47,712 bases of DNA from Prosthecochloris sp. (GTDB lineage Bacteria > Bacteroidota > Chlorobiia > Chlorobiales > Chlorobiaceae). Below the pieces are notes generated by a model. That model had not been told where the DNA came from. It worked only from the letters and a program-made list of their open reading frames with translations, and did no database searches. Shown here piece by piece: positions 23,813 through 32,548 of the stretch (its first letter is position 1; every line of letters begins with the position of its first letter). The translations under genes were made by a program, and so were the position numbers. The stretch spans positions 1-47,712 of the forward strand of contig JADMLA020000027.1 of NCBI GenBank assembly GCA_015482705.2, read 5' to 3'.

Positions 23813-25570
23813 TCAATACTTGCGCTCTTTCGGAACAAATTCTGGACGGGAAGACGCAAGAGAAAGGTCGACAGCCTTCTGCATATGTGTAATCGCCCCT
23901 CCCTCTTCAAGAAAACAAATCGAATGCATCAACCATGCCGCATCATCCCGTGACGGATAATCGTCCCTGCTATGCGCACCTCTTGTCTCCCTTCGTTCAA
24001 GGGCCGATACCGCAACAGCTTTCGAGTAGTTTATCATATGTTGCAGCTCGATAGCCTCGAGAAGTTCCGTATTGAACTTTTCACTCCGATCGAAAACTTT
24101 TATCGCTTCAGCCCTTTTCTGAAGTGCCGTGATGGTCTCCACCGCCTCCGAAAGTCCTTGTTCATGACGAAACACCGACACGTTTTCCATCATGACTTTC
24201 TGCAGTTCTGTTCTGATCGGGGTAATCGCCTCACCGGCCTCCCGTCCTTTAAGAGCGGTAATTTTCTCACTCATCCGGGCAGCAGCCCCTGTATCGAGAG
24301 GAATCGGAGTGAGACAGACCCTGTCGAGATACCGGTTGATATCTTTACCTGCACGTCTACCGAAAACAATCAGATCCAGCAAAGAATTGGAGCCGAGACG
24401 GTTTGCGCCATGCACCGACACACAGGCAACCTCTCCTGCAGCCCAAAACCCCGGAACTTCACGTCCTTCCGCATCTCCACTCACCCTGCCGTTTACATCG
24501 GTGGGTATTCCTCCCATGGCATAATGACAGGTCGGCTGTACCGGAATCGGCATTGCCGCAGGATCCACGCCAAGGTAAATCTTTGCGAACGACTCGATTT
24601 CAGGCAGCTTTTCAACGATTTTCTCTTTTGACAACCCCGTTAAATCAAGTAGAACATGGTCTTTCATCGGCCCTGCACCGCGGCCATGCCGGATCTCCTC
24701 GTAGATGCTTCTGCTTACAATATCACGCGGCGCAAGATCCTTGATGCTCGGCGCATAGCGCTCCATAAACCTTTCATCCTGTCCGTTTCTCAGGATTCCT
24801 CCCTCACCTCTTGCAGCTTCGGTAATCAGTATGCCAAGCCGATAAAGACCGGTCGGATGGAACTGCACAAACTCCATGTCCTCCAGAGGCATCCCATTGT
24901 TCAGCACTATGCCCAGTCCGTCCCCGGTATTGGCAAAAGCGTTTGACGTGGTCCTCCATGCTTTTCCATAGCCACCGGTAGCGAACATGACAGCCCGGGC
25001 ATGAAAAAGCATGAGCTGTCCGGTTTTGAGTTCGATGGCGACAATTCCGTTCACGGCTCCTTCGGCCATACACAGATCCAGTACCTGATATTCATCATAA
25101 AAGCTGACACCTTTTCTCATGGACTGTTCATACAGTGTATGCAGACAAACATGACCAGTCCTATCGGCAGCATAGCATGTTCTGCGAACCGGAGTCTTTC
25201 CGAAGTTGCTGGTATGCCCGCCGAAAGGGCGTTGTGCTATGCGGCCGTTGTCGAAGCGAGAAAAAGGTACACCGAGATGTTCAAGCTCGATAATCGCTCG
25301 GGGAGCGTCGTTACACATTACCTCCACGGCATACTGATCTGCCAGATAATCCGACCCCTTGATGGTATCGTATGCGTGCCATTGTGGAGAATCTTTCTCG
25401 GCATTGCCAAGTGCAGCAGATATCCCCCCCTGGGCCGCTCCGGAGTGAGACCGAAGAGGATGAAGCTTCGATAGGACGGCAACATCGTGTTTTCCGGCAA
25501 CTTCAACCGCTGCCCTGAGCCCTGCGAGACCGGAACCGACAATGATCACATCATGGTAAACAACCTGCAT
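23813..25570 (-). CDS. sdhA: Succinate dehydrogenase/fumarate reductase flavoprotein subunit
   Basis: The 585-residue subunit has the FAD-binding GSGLAG (12-17), the flavin-attachment His42 in LRSHSGAAQGG, the HTSNFGKTPVRRT capping-domain segment, and HGANRLGSNSLLD with the FAD-contacting Asn. This fits E. coli SdhA (His45, 588 residues). It interconverts succinate and fumarate; in a green sulfur bacterium the reductive TCA cycle needs the fumarate-reducing direction. It follows sdhD by 12 bases. The next gene downstream is a CoA-transferase, not the iron-sulfur subunit sdhB. Confidence 0.93.
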   Translation of the reverse strand: MQVVYHDVIIVGSGLAGLRAAVEVAGKHDVAVLSKLHPLRSHSGAAQGGISAALGNAEKDSPQWHAYDTIKGSDYLADQYAVEVMCNDAPRAIIELEHLGVPFSRFDNGRIAQRPFGGHTSNFGKTPVRRTCYAADRTGHVCLHTLYEQSMRKGVSFYDEYQVLDLCMAEGAVNGIVAIELKTGQLMLFHARAVMFATGGYGKAWRTTSNAFANTGDGLGIVLNNGMPLEDMEFVQFHPTGLYRLGILITEAARGEGGILRNGQDERFMERYAPSIKDLAPRDIVSRSIYEEIRHGRGAGPMKDHVLLDLTGLSKEKIVEKLPEIESFAKIYLGVDPAAMPIPVQPTCHYAMGGIPTDVNGRVSGDAEGREVPGFWAAGEVACVSVHGANRLGSNSLLDLIVFGRRAGKDINRYLDRVCLTPIPLDTGAAARMSEKITALKGREAGEAITPIRTELQKVMMENVSVFRHEQGLSEAVETITALQKRAEAIKVFDRSEKFNTELLEAIELQHMINYSKAVAVSALERRETRGAHSRDDYPSRDDAAWLMHSICFLEEGGAITHMQKAVDLSLASSRPEFVPKERKY

Positions 25571-25582
25571 AATCCAATTATC

Positions 25583-26074
25583 CTAATTCATTCCAACAGA
25601 CATAACCGCCATAGTGCCCTGCCAGGCAAGCAACACGCTTACCGTCCAACCAGCTGCCACGGCTATCTTCCTTAAACGTTCGTTATGCATATAGTCTCCA
25701 AGAGATCTGCTGACCCCAAGCATACCATGCGACAACGCCAAAAACAACAGCATGACATCGATCATTTTCCATAACGGCGTTTGCAATCTCTCGAGAACTT
25801 TACTGTAGGTAATGACATGCTCTCCCGGCAACGCCTCCTTCAGCGCCCCCTCTGCAATCGCATCGGCGAACTCCTGTCCGGTTGACCCGAGCTCCCTGAG
25901 TATGCTGTTATATTCTTCGGCTGTAGCGAGAAAACCGTTCGGCATATGCTGCAACCAGAAATGCAGACCGAGAAACAACAAAAGGCCGACACCCGTTATA
26001 CGCTGCATCAACCATCCGAAAGCCTTGAAACGGACCGGCGAGCGGACCTCCTGATTCTCATTCTGGCTGCTCAT
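25583..26074 (-). CDS. sdhD: Succinate dehydrogenase membrane anchor, SdhD-like
   Basis: The 163-residue protein has three likely membrane helices: about 24-45 with His38 in LGLHFW, about 108-126 with ALSHGMLGVSR and about 139-160 near the C-terminus. The His in the second helix is a typical axial ligand for heme b. It starts on the sdhC stop (ATGA overlap). Anchors of this family diverge quickly, so the call depends on topology and on place in the operon. The extended loop between the first two helices (about 46-100) is longer than in E. coli SdhD. Confidence 0.8.
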   Translation of the reverse strand: MSSQNENQEVRSPVRFKAFGWLMQRITGVGLLLFLGLHFWLQHMPNGFLATAEEYNSILRELGSTGQEFADAIAEGALKEALPGEHVITYSKVLERLQTPLWKMIDVMLLFLALSHGMLGVSRSLGDYMHNERLRKIAVAAGWTVSVLLAWQGTMAVMSVGMN

Positions 26075-26505
26075 GGAAGCATTGGGGCTATGAAGTATGG
26101 AAAAATAATCGACAGTCCACCGACAAGTGTCACGACAAACGTCAACACCAAGACGCCATAGAACAACTGTCGCTGTCGCTCGGAACGGTAAAATGCATCC
26201 TGAATCATTATTCTCACCCCGTTGAATGCATGAAATGCAACCGATCCGAGCAAGATAGCCTCGGCTATCTTGAACAGGGGATTTCGATATGTTGTCACAT
26301 AGATTTCAAATGCCGCGGGATCGGCAAGCGAGCGCAACCCCATAATATGTAAAACGAGATACGCTACAAGCGCGAGCCCTGTAAACCTGTGCAGCAACCA
26401 GGCCGACATACCTGCAAGCTTGCGGTAAGAAGATGCCGTAAACAGAAACGTTCTGAACGAAGGCCTGTTTCTTGATTGTCCCGATCGTTCAATGTTTTCT
26501 TGCAT
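26071..26505 (-). CDS. sdhC: Succinate dehydrogenase cytochrome b subunit, SdhC-like
   Basis: The 144-residue protein has three membrane helices, about 35-57, 80-97 and 114-137. It includes WLLHRFTG (36-43) that resembles the conserved SdhC Q-site segment and the helix-2 motif FHAFNGVRI (91-99) with His92, the usual heme ligand. It is the first gene of the sdh run and overlaps sdhD by 4 bases. The start ATG has no strong ribosome site. The operon is separated from the ftsZ end by 168 bases. Confidence 0.88.
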   Translation of the reverse strand: MQENIERSGQSRNRPSFRTFLFTASSYRKLAGMSAWLLHRFTGLALVAYLVLHIMGLRSLADPAAFEIYVTTYRNPLFKIAEAILLGSVAFHAFNGVRIMIQDAFYRSERQRQLFYGVLVLTFVVTLVGGLSIIFPYFIAPMLP

Positions 26506-26673
26506 CCATCAACGATAAACTTGATAATAAAGATACCGGCAGCCGGTGTCCGGTCTGAAGATAATCTGTCATTGAAAAAGAATTGCCATCGGCCGGCCTT
26601 TTTGCGTTACGATTCTGAAAAAATTTCCAACTGGCCCAGGCCATTGCACCGAGGGCATGATGATCAGTTTGAA

Positions 26674-27939
26674 TTACTGCTTGCGCCGCCGCAAATAAGC
26701 GGGCATGCTGGACTCTCCCTTGCGAATCATATCATCAGAGTTCTCCTCGGTTTTTGATCCCCCCTCTTTGGAAGGAGACCCGACTTCCATCGGATCGTGA
26801 ATAGCAATTTTCCTGCGAATGTAAGCGGGGATTCGAAGATCATCAGGTGTTAGATCATGCGTACCTTGCGCAACCTGACGGGACATCGGCGGGGAGAACT
26901 TGCCTCTGGATGACAGCGCATCGACCATATACACATTATCGGAAATCTTGTCATCCTGCGGATCCTCCCGATCACGACTGAAACCTGTAACGATAACCGT
27001 CACCCTTATTTCTCCCGAAGCTTCGGGATTTTCCACATATCCGTTTATTATTTTAGCCGACCTTCCCACCTGCTCTTCGAGATAGCTCATGGCATCGGAC
27101 ATGTCCCGCATGGTAACATCACCGGTCATATTGACCAGCACCCCTTTTGCCCCTTTGAGAGCGACACCTTCCAAAAGTGGGCTTGCAATAGCATCGGCAG
27201 AAGCCTTGAGTGCCCGCCTTTCACCAGAGGCCGACGCCGATCCCATCACGGCATCTCCTGCACCGAACATAATGCTCCTCACATCGGCGAAATCGACATT
27301 GACATGACCATGACTGGTAATGATATCCGCAATTCCTTTCGCTGCCCGGTAAAGCACGTCATTAGCCATATTGAAGGCCTCGGTAGCACTGATTCCCTCT
27401 TCGGCTATACTGAGAATCTTTTCGTTCTCGATAACGATGAGCGTATCGATATATTTTCGCAGTTCGGCAATACCACCATCGGCTATTTCGGCCTTGATCC
27501 TCCCTTCAAAACTGAACGGGCGGGTGACAACCCCGATGGTAAGAATCCCCATGTTTCTTGCTATGGAAGCAATAACCGGAGCGGCTCCTGTCCCGGTCCC
27601 TTTACCCATTCCTGCTGCGATAAAAACAAGGTCCGCACCCCGAAGCTGATCGGCGATCAACTCACGGTCATCTTCCGCAGCCTGGCGCCCTTTCGCAGGA
27701 TCTGCGCCTGCGCCGAGACCGTTGGTAGCCTTTTTGCCGATCTGAATTCTGGTAGGAGCTTTGGAATTCAACAAAGCCTGACGGTCGGTATTGAAGGCGA
27801 TAAAATCCACACCGGCAATCCTGCGGTCGATCATGTTGTTGACCGCATTTCCACCGCACCCGCCTACCCCGACGATTTTGATGGAAACGCCTCTTTCCTC
27901 CTCATGCTCAAACAAGCCGGGATCCAGTTCAAACGCCAT
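26674..27939 (-). CDS. ftsZ: Cell division GTPase FtsZ with two C-terminal peptides
   Basis: The 421-residue tubulin homologue forms the Z ring. The GTP motif is GMGKGTGTG (110-118), the catalytic T7 segment is VNVDFADVRS (213-222) and the globular core ends at about residue 325. The linker holds a peptide RIPAYIRRK at 369-377 and the protein ends with MPAYLRRRK at 412-420. Both look like the C-terminal peptide that binds FtsA, ZipA-like and EzrA-like partners. AAGGAGGAG lies about 10 bases before the ATG. It is the last gene of the dcw cluster, and 168 bases without a clear hairpin follow before sdhC. Confidence 0.97.
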   Translation of the reverse strand: MAFELDPGLFEHEEERGVSIKIVGVGGCGGNAVNNMIDRRIAGVDFIAFNTDRQALLNSKAPTRIQIGKKATNGLGAGADPAKGRQAAEDDRELIADQLRGADLVFIAAGMGKGTGTGAAPVIASIARNMGILTIGVVTRPFSFEGRIKAEIADGGIAELRKYIDTLIVIENEKILSIAEEGISATEAFNMANDVLYRAAKGIADIITSHGHVNVDFADVRSIMFGAGDAVMGSASASGERRALKASADAIASPLLEGVALKGAKGVLVNMTGDVTMRDMSDAMSYLEEQVGRSAKIINGYVENPEASGEIRVTVIVTGFSRDREDPQDDKISDNVYMVDALSSRGKFSPPMSRQVAQGTHDLTPDDLRIPAYIRRKIAIHDPMEVGSPSKEGGSKTEENSDDMIRKGESSMPAYLRRRKQ

Positions 27940-27969
27940 GTATCACACTCCTCCTTTTTAAGGACCCTC

Positions 27970-29256
27970 TCAAAGCTTTTCCCACCAGTCTTTCAAGCGA
28001 TCGACTATTTTCTTTCCCGTTTCTCCCTCAGGATGGCTCTCTTCGGCATCGACAGATTCCGTCTGGCCGTCACGCAAGTCAATCACATCGCTATCCTGGA
28101 AATCACTGTTTTCAAAAGAATATGCAACAAGCCCCATAACCGTAGCATAAATTGGGTTGTTGATTGCACCCTTGATACCACCCGACACCCCTTCGGGAAA
28201 ACCGGTCCTCACATCGAGTCCCAGAATATTCGATGCAAGCGTATCGGTGCCGGGAATCAAACTCCCACCACCGGTAATGACCGCGCCGGCATTCAAATAC
28301 TCAAAATATCCCGAACGTTTGACAGCCTCTCTGATCAGTTCGAAAATCTCTATCATGCGAGCCTCGATAATCAAGGTCAATGAACTTTTCATGAAAGACT
28401 TGCAGGGGCGCCCCTCTATACCTTCTATCAATATCTCCTCATCCTCGATCCGCTCCTTCGAATAAGCGAAACCATGCTTGATCTTGAGTTCTTCGGCAAC
28501 CTCGTAAAGAGCCTTGACTCCGTATGCCACATCATGCGTCACATCATTGGCTGCGACTTTGATCACTTCCGAAAAACGTATCGCTCCATCGATATAGATA
28601 GCGACCTCTGTTGTCCCCCCACCGATATCGATAATGACAACGCCACTCTTTTTCTCGCTCTTCTTCATAACAGCAAGACCCGACGCAATAGGCTCGAATG
28701 TCATGGCGTTGACTTCAAGACCCGCTTTCTCAACACATTGCTTGATATTGCGGATCTTGGTTTTCATCCCTACAACGATATAAGCGCTGCCACGCATCGT
28801 AGTTCCGGCCATCCCGATCGGATCAAGTACGCCTTCCTGATCATCGACGATGAACTCCTGGGGAATCACATGGATGATCTCATGATCGATGTCCAGATAA
28901 CGGATATTGGTCTTCGCTTTTTCAAGGAAACGCTTTACATCCGAAGCGTTGACGACACCGGACTGATTGACACTTATTTCGGAATTACTGTTGATGCAAT
29001 GAACGTGAGCTCCCGAGATACCCACATTGACCCCTTTTATACGAATCGAGGATTCACGCTCGGCATCGGCAACCGCCGATTTGATGGCATCGACAGTTTT
29101 GTTGATGTTGACCACCGTGGCCCGCTGAAGCCCTTCAGAATCGGTACGACCTTTACCGAGAATGTTGAGTTTCCCCATTTCATCCATTTCGGCAACGACA
29201 ACGCATACCTTTGTTGTCCCTATGTCAAGCCCAACGACTATATTGCTTTTCTGCAT
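27970..29256 (-). CDS. ftsA: Cell division protein FtsA
   Basis: The 428-residue actin-like protein tethers FtsZ to the membrane. It starts VVGLDIGTTKVCVVVAE, the phosphate-1 loop of the actin fold, then has the SHS2 (1C) domain, IDIGGGTTEVAIY as phosphate-2 and TGGGSLIPG as the adenosine motif. The C-terminus ends in IVDRLKDWWEKL, an amphipathic helix that fits the membrane-targeting sequence. AGGA lies seven bases before the ATG. It is followed by ftsZ after 30 bases. Confidence 0.96.
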   Translation of the reverse strand: MQKSNIVVGLDIGTTKVCVVVAEMDEMGKLNILGKGRTDSEGLQRATVVNINKTVDAIKSAVADAERESSIRIKGVNVGISGAHVHCINSNSEISVNQSGVVNASDVKRFLEKAKTNIRYLDIDHEIIHVIPQEFIVDDQEGVLDPIGMAGTTMRGSAYIVVGMKTKIRNIKQCVEKAGLEVNAMTFEPIASGLAVMKKSEKKSGVVIIDIGGGTTEVAIYIDGAIRFSEVIKVAANDVTHDVAYGVKALYEVAEELKIKHGFAYSKERIEDEEILIEGIEGRPCKSFMKSSLTLIIEARMIEIFELIREAVKRSGYFEYLNAGAVITGGGSLIPGTDTLASNILGLDVRTGFPEGVSGGIKGAINNPIYATVMGLVAYSFENSDFQDSDVIDLRDGQTESVDAEESHPEGETGKKIVDRLKDWWEKL

Positions 29257-29280
29257 TATTTCATCCTGTACACGATGATA

Positions 29281-30150
29281 TCAGGGCGATATCCTCTGCG
29301 AACTCCTACGGCCACTCTCTACAGCAAAAACTCTTTTATCAAATCGCAAATCGACCTTTTCATAACCGTCGAGTCCCATTTTTTCAACCACCTTTTGCCA
29401 GAATATCTCGAATTTTTTCAACTTTTCCTTGTAGTCTCCATCATTCCCGACGATAAAACGGGTAGGGGAGTCGGCAACCGAAAAATAGGCTCCGCTTCCG
29501 CCTTCCAGACATACATCCCGTATCAATAACCGGGCATATTCAGACACTGTCAAAGCTTCGATCATCTCTTTGAGAACGGCAAAATGCTTTTCATCGGCTT
29601 TTTCCAAGTGCGTTCCTTCGTCATGTCTTGTTTTCATTCCGGTGACCTGAAAAAGCCTCGATGAGGAAGGGGGAAGGTCACGATAAGGCAAGATATAACC
29701 TTCCGTGTCAATAACCTGAACTTTCTCACCATTCACCACCTTCACCATGGGCACACGTTCTTCAATCGTGACCCGAACGATTCCGTTCATCTCTTTCTCG
29801 ATACCGACCCTCCGGATATAGGGCAACTCGGTATAACGCTTCGTTAGCACTGCATCATCAACATCGTCAAGATCTCTGCCGAGAAGTCCTTCAGCCTTTT
29901 CCCGAAGCTCCCCGGCATCCAGCAAGCGGTTGCCACAGATAACGACATCCCTTACCCAGACGCTCCTTTTCCAGTGTTGAGCATAGATCCCCAGCCCGAG
30001 AAGCATTGTCGAAAGAACAAGCAACACCGGTGCGATAAAGCGCCACCGCGGGCCGGCAGTGCCAGAATCAGTCCCGTCCTCCAACCCGGCTGGTTCGTCA
30101 GGCTTTTCCGGAGGAGTACCGAGGTCATCGTCATAGACAAATCCTTCCAT
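29281..30150 (-). CDS. ftsQ: Cell division protein FtsQ
   Basis: From the ATG at 30150, which overlaps the murB stop as TGATG, the product has 289 residues; a GTG two codons earlier is also possible. One membrane helix lies at about 34-56 after an acidic cytoplasmic tail (EGFVYDDDLG). Then comes a POTRA domain (KRSVWVRDVVICGNRLLDA, LPYIRRVGIEKE) and the FtsQ C-terminal beta domain. It links the FtsB/FtsL complex to the divisome in the periplasm. Order murB-ftsQ-ftsA-ftsZ is the usual one when ddl is absent. Confidence 0.9.
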   Translation of the reverse strand: MEGFVYDDDLGTPPEKPDEPAGLEDGTDSGTAGPRWRFIAPVLLVLSTMLLGLGIYAQHWKRSVWVRDVVICGNRLLDAGELREKAEGLLGRDLDDVDDAVLTKRYTELPYIRRVGIEKEMNGIVRVTIEERVPMVKVVNGEKVQVIDTEGYILPYRDLPPSSSRLFQVTGMKTRHDEGTHLEKADEKHFAVLKEMIEALTVSEYARLLIRDVCLEGGSGAYFSVADSPTRFIVGNDGDYKEKLKKFEIFWQKVVEKMGLDGYEKVDLRFDKRVFAVESGRRSSQRISP

Positions 30151-31124
30151 CAGCACAAGGTTTTTTCATATCCGAGAAGCTTTATTTCCAGTTCAAGAGA
30201 TACCCCGAACATCTTTTGGACATGTTCTTTCGCAACACAAATCAACTCCATAACATCTGCCGAAACCGCATCACCGGTATTGATGATAACGTTGGCATGC
30301 TCTTCTGAAATCATCGCACCACCTTTCCGGCTTCCTTTGAGCCCACAGGCATCGATCATCTGACCGGCACTGAGACCGGAAGGATTCTCTTCTGGCCGCG
30401 GATTACGAAAAACACTTCCTGCATTGGGCCATGACAACGGTTGTGAAGCAACCCTTTTCTCGAACGCCTCCCTGCGGAGCCGGGCTCTTTTATCATGTTG
30501 TACAGCGGAAAGTCTCTCGAGCTTCATACCCGCTCCAAGAATGGCACTCTCCCTGAGAGAACTATAACGATAGCCAAACCGGATGTCCTCTGCGGAGATC
30601 ACACATGGTTTTCCGTTTTCGAATGTTTCGACCCAGGATACGACACCTGACATTTCCTGGCCGTACGCCCCTGCATTCATTGCAACAGCCCCTCCAACTG
30701 TTCCGGGAATCCCCTGCAGCATCTCGAGACCACCAAGAGAAAGAGAAAATGTCTTTTCGGCAATCACCGGAAGCGGGACCCCGGCGCCGGAGGTTAGAAT
30801 ATTTTTCTTGATCGTGTAATTTCCCAATGCTCTCGACGTCACGATAACAGCACCCCTGATACCGTCATCATGAACCACAAGGTTTGTTCCCCTTCCGATA
30901 AGGGTATAGGGAAGATTTCTCTCTTCAAAAAGCGACAACGCCCGACAAAGATCGTCTCTATCAAGAGGGTCGACATAAAAATCAGCCGATCCTCCGACTC
31001 TCAGTGCTGTATGCTCTTTCATTGGCTCACCAAGCAGCACACGACCCTTGATAGCATCCAGCAGTTCTTCAGTACTGATCATCTCTATATCTGTTGATCT
31101 GTTTAGAAAATGGATTACGCTCAA
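30150..31124 (-). CDS. murB: UDP-N-acetylenolpyruvoylglucosamine reductase
   Basis: The 324-residue FAD enzyme makes UDP-MurNAc with NADPH. It shows KEHTALRVGGSADF (FAD domain start), LIGRGTNLVVHD, MLQGIPGTVGGAVAMNAGAYG and PNAGSVFRNP with the proton-donor Ser. The start appears to be TTG at 31124, preceded by AAGGAA at a good distance; the first in-frame ATG, at 31082, has no clear ribosome site but would give a complete enzyme too. It follows murC by 15 bases. Confidence 0.93.
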   Translation of the reverse strand: MSVIHFLNRSTDIEMISTEELLDAIKGRVLLGEPMKEHTALRVGGSADFYVDPLDRDDLCRALSLFEERNLPYTLIGRGTNLVVHDDGIRGAVIVTSRALGNYTIKKNILTSGAGVPLPVIAEKTFSLSLGGLEMLQGIPGTVGGAVAMNAGAYGQEMSGVVSWVETFENGKPCVISAEDIRFGYRYSSLRESAILGAGMKLERLSAVQHDKRARLRREAFEKRVASQPLSWPNAGSVFRNPRPEENPSGLSAGQMIDACGLKGSRKGGAMISEEHANVIINTGDAVSADVMELICVAKEHVQKMFGVSLELEIKLLGYEKTLC

Positions 31125-31139
31125 ACGTTTCCTTCCAAC

Positions 31140-32537
31140 TCATTGGTTCCTGCGCTGACATTTCCCGGCAAGCTCCAGCGCGACTTTGGTTATACTCCCG
31201 GCACCCATACAAAGCAAAAGTTTTCCTGCCACACAGTAACCTTCCAGGATGGAGCAGAGTTCCTCCATTCCTGGTATAAACCTCACCTTTTTTGCCCCGG
31301 CAACAGTCGCCGCCTTTGCTACAAGAGCTCCATCGATACCGGGAAAATCATCAGGATTTTCTCGTGCGGCAAACACATCGGTAACAACAACGCTATCTGC
31401 ATTTGAAAGCGCCCAGCCATACTCGTTCGAAAAATCCCTTGTCCTGGAGAAAAGATGAGGCTGAAACACAGCGACAATCTCAAAATCCCGCCATCCCGCT
31501 TTCGCAGCCTTGACCGCAGCCTTGACCTCGGAGGGATGATGTGCGTAATCGTCAATGATGACAGGCCCCCCATCCTTCCCGTACCTGATCTGGAACCGTC
31601 TTCTCATCCCGTTGAACGCGGCGAGCCCCGAAACAAGGCGTTCGACCGGCAGCCCCATCTCCACACCAGTGGCAATTGCCGCCAGCGCGTTATGCACATT
31701 GTGCCGCCCTGGAACGGCGATGTTGAAACGGGCCATTTCCTTTTTTTGATGGTCTACCGTAAAAAAGGTTCTGTTTCGGTCGATTTCTATATCCCGTGCC
31801 ATAAAATCCGCAGACTCCTCTATACCGTAAGTAATCGAACGTCTGTCGAGCTGAGGAATGATGTTGCGTACTTCAGGCCAGTCAACACAACACAGCACCC
31901 TCCCGTAGAACGGCACCTTGTTGGCAAAAGCGATAAAAGCCTCCCTGAGATCCTCTATCCCGCCATAGGTATCGGTATGCTCGACCTCGAGACTGTTGAT
32001 CACGGCGAGGGATGGAGTCAACCTGAGAAATGCACGATCGTACTCGTCTGCCTCTATGACCATGTACCGACCGTCACCAACCCTGGTGCTTCCTTTCAGG
32101 TAATCCGAAATCCCGCCAATCATGACCGTCGGAGCTTCTCCAGCCTCGATGAGCATCGTTGCGATCATCGCTGTTGTCGTGGTTTTACCATGAGTTCCTG
32201 CAACACAGATACCACTTTTATACCGCATCAGTTCACCGAGCATTTCATCTCTCTTGATCACCGGCACACCCTTTCGCAGTGCCGCGGCAATCTCCACATT
32301 GTCACGTGCCGATATGGCGGATGAGTACACAACGACATCGCTCTCTCCTATATTCTCTTCACTATGCCCTTTCGCAACGGTTGCCCCTTCTTCCTTGAGT
32401 TTTTCCGTGACTTCATTGACGGCAATATCCGAACCGGTAACGGTTAAGCCTGATTTCAATAACAATTCGGCAATCGCACTCATCCCGGCCCCGCCTATCC
32501 CGACTATATGGACACATTTTGTATTTCCCAGTTCCAC
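31140..32537 (-). CDS. murC: UDP-N-acetylmuramate-L-alanine ligase
   Basis: The 465-residue ligase adds L-Ala to UDP-MurNAc. A GTG start at 32537 puts GIGGAGMSAIAE right at the N-terminus as usual for MurC and leaves an 11-base gap after the murG stop; a longer open frame upstream would overlap murG by 73 bases and adds non-conserved residues. The ATP loop is GTHGKTT at 114-120, the MurC form. VIDDYAHHPSEV follows later in the C-terminal half. Confidence 0.95.
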   Translation of the reverse strand: MELGNTKCVHIVGIGGAGMSAIAELLLKSGLTVTGSDIAVNEVTEKLKEEGATVAKGHSEENIGESDVVVYSSAISARDNVEIAAALRKGVPVIKRDEMLGELMRYKSGICVAGTHGKTTTTAMIATMLIEAGEAPTVMIGGISDYLKGSTRVGDGRYMVIEADEYDRAFLRLTPSLAVINSLEVEHTDTYGGIEDLREAFIAFANKVPFYGRVLCCVDWPEVRNIIPQLDRRSITYGIEESADFMARDIEIDRNRTFFTVDHQKKEMARFNIAVPGRHNVHNALAAIATGVEMGLPVERLVSGLAAFNGMRRRFQIRYGKDGGPVIIDDYAHHPSEVKAAVKAAKAGWRDFEIVAVFQPHLFSRTRDFSNEYGWALSNADSVVVTDVFAARENPDDFPGIDGALVAKAATVAGAKKVRFIPGMEELCSILEGYCVAGKLLLCMGAGSITKVALELAGKCQRRNQ

Positions 32538-32548
32538 GTCTATCTCGT

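Noticed and set aside
26575..26610. Terminator for ftsZ near GGCCGGCC followed by T5
   Set aside because: The palindrome has no loop, and the T run is on the plus strand, the wrong direction for ftsZ.
27304..28383. 359-codon plus-strand frame across ftsZ and ftsA
   Set aside because: It lies opposite two fully conserved genes, matches no family and spans their junction; it is a codon-bias shadow.
28474..29529. 351-codon plus-strand frame across ftsA and ftsQ
   Set aside because: Opposite strand of conserved division genes, no recognisable domain and no start signals.
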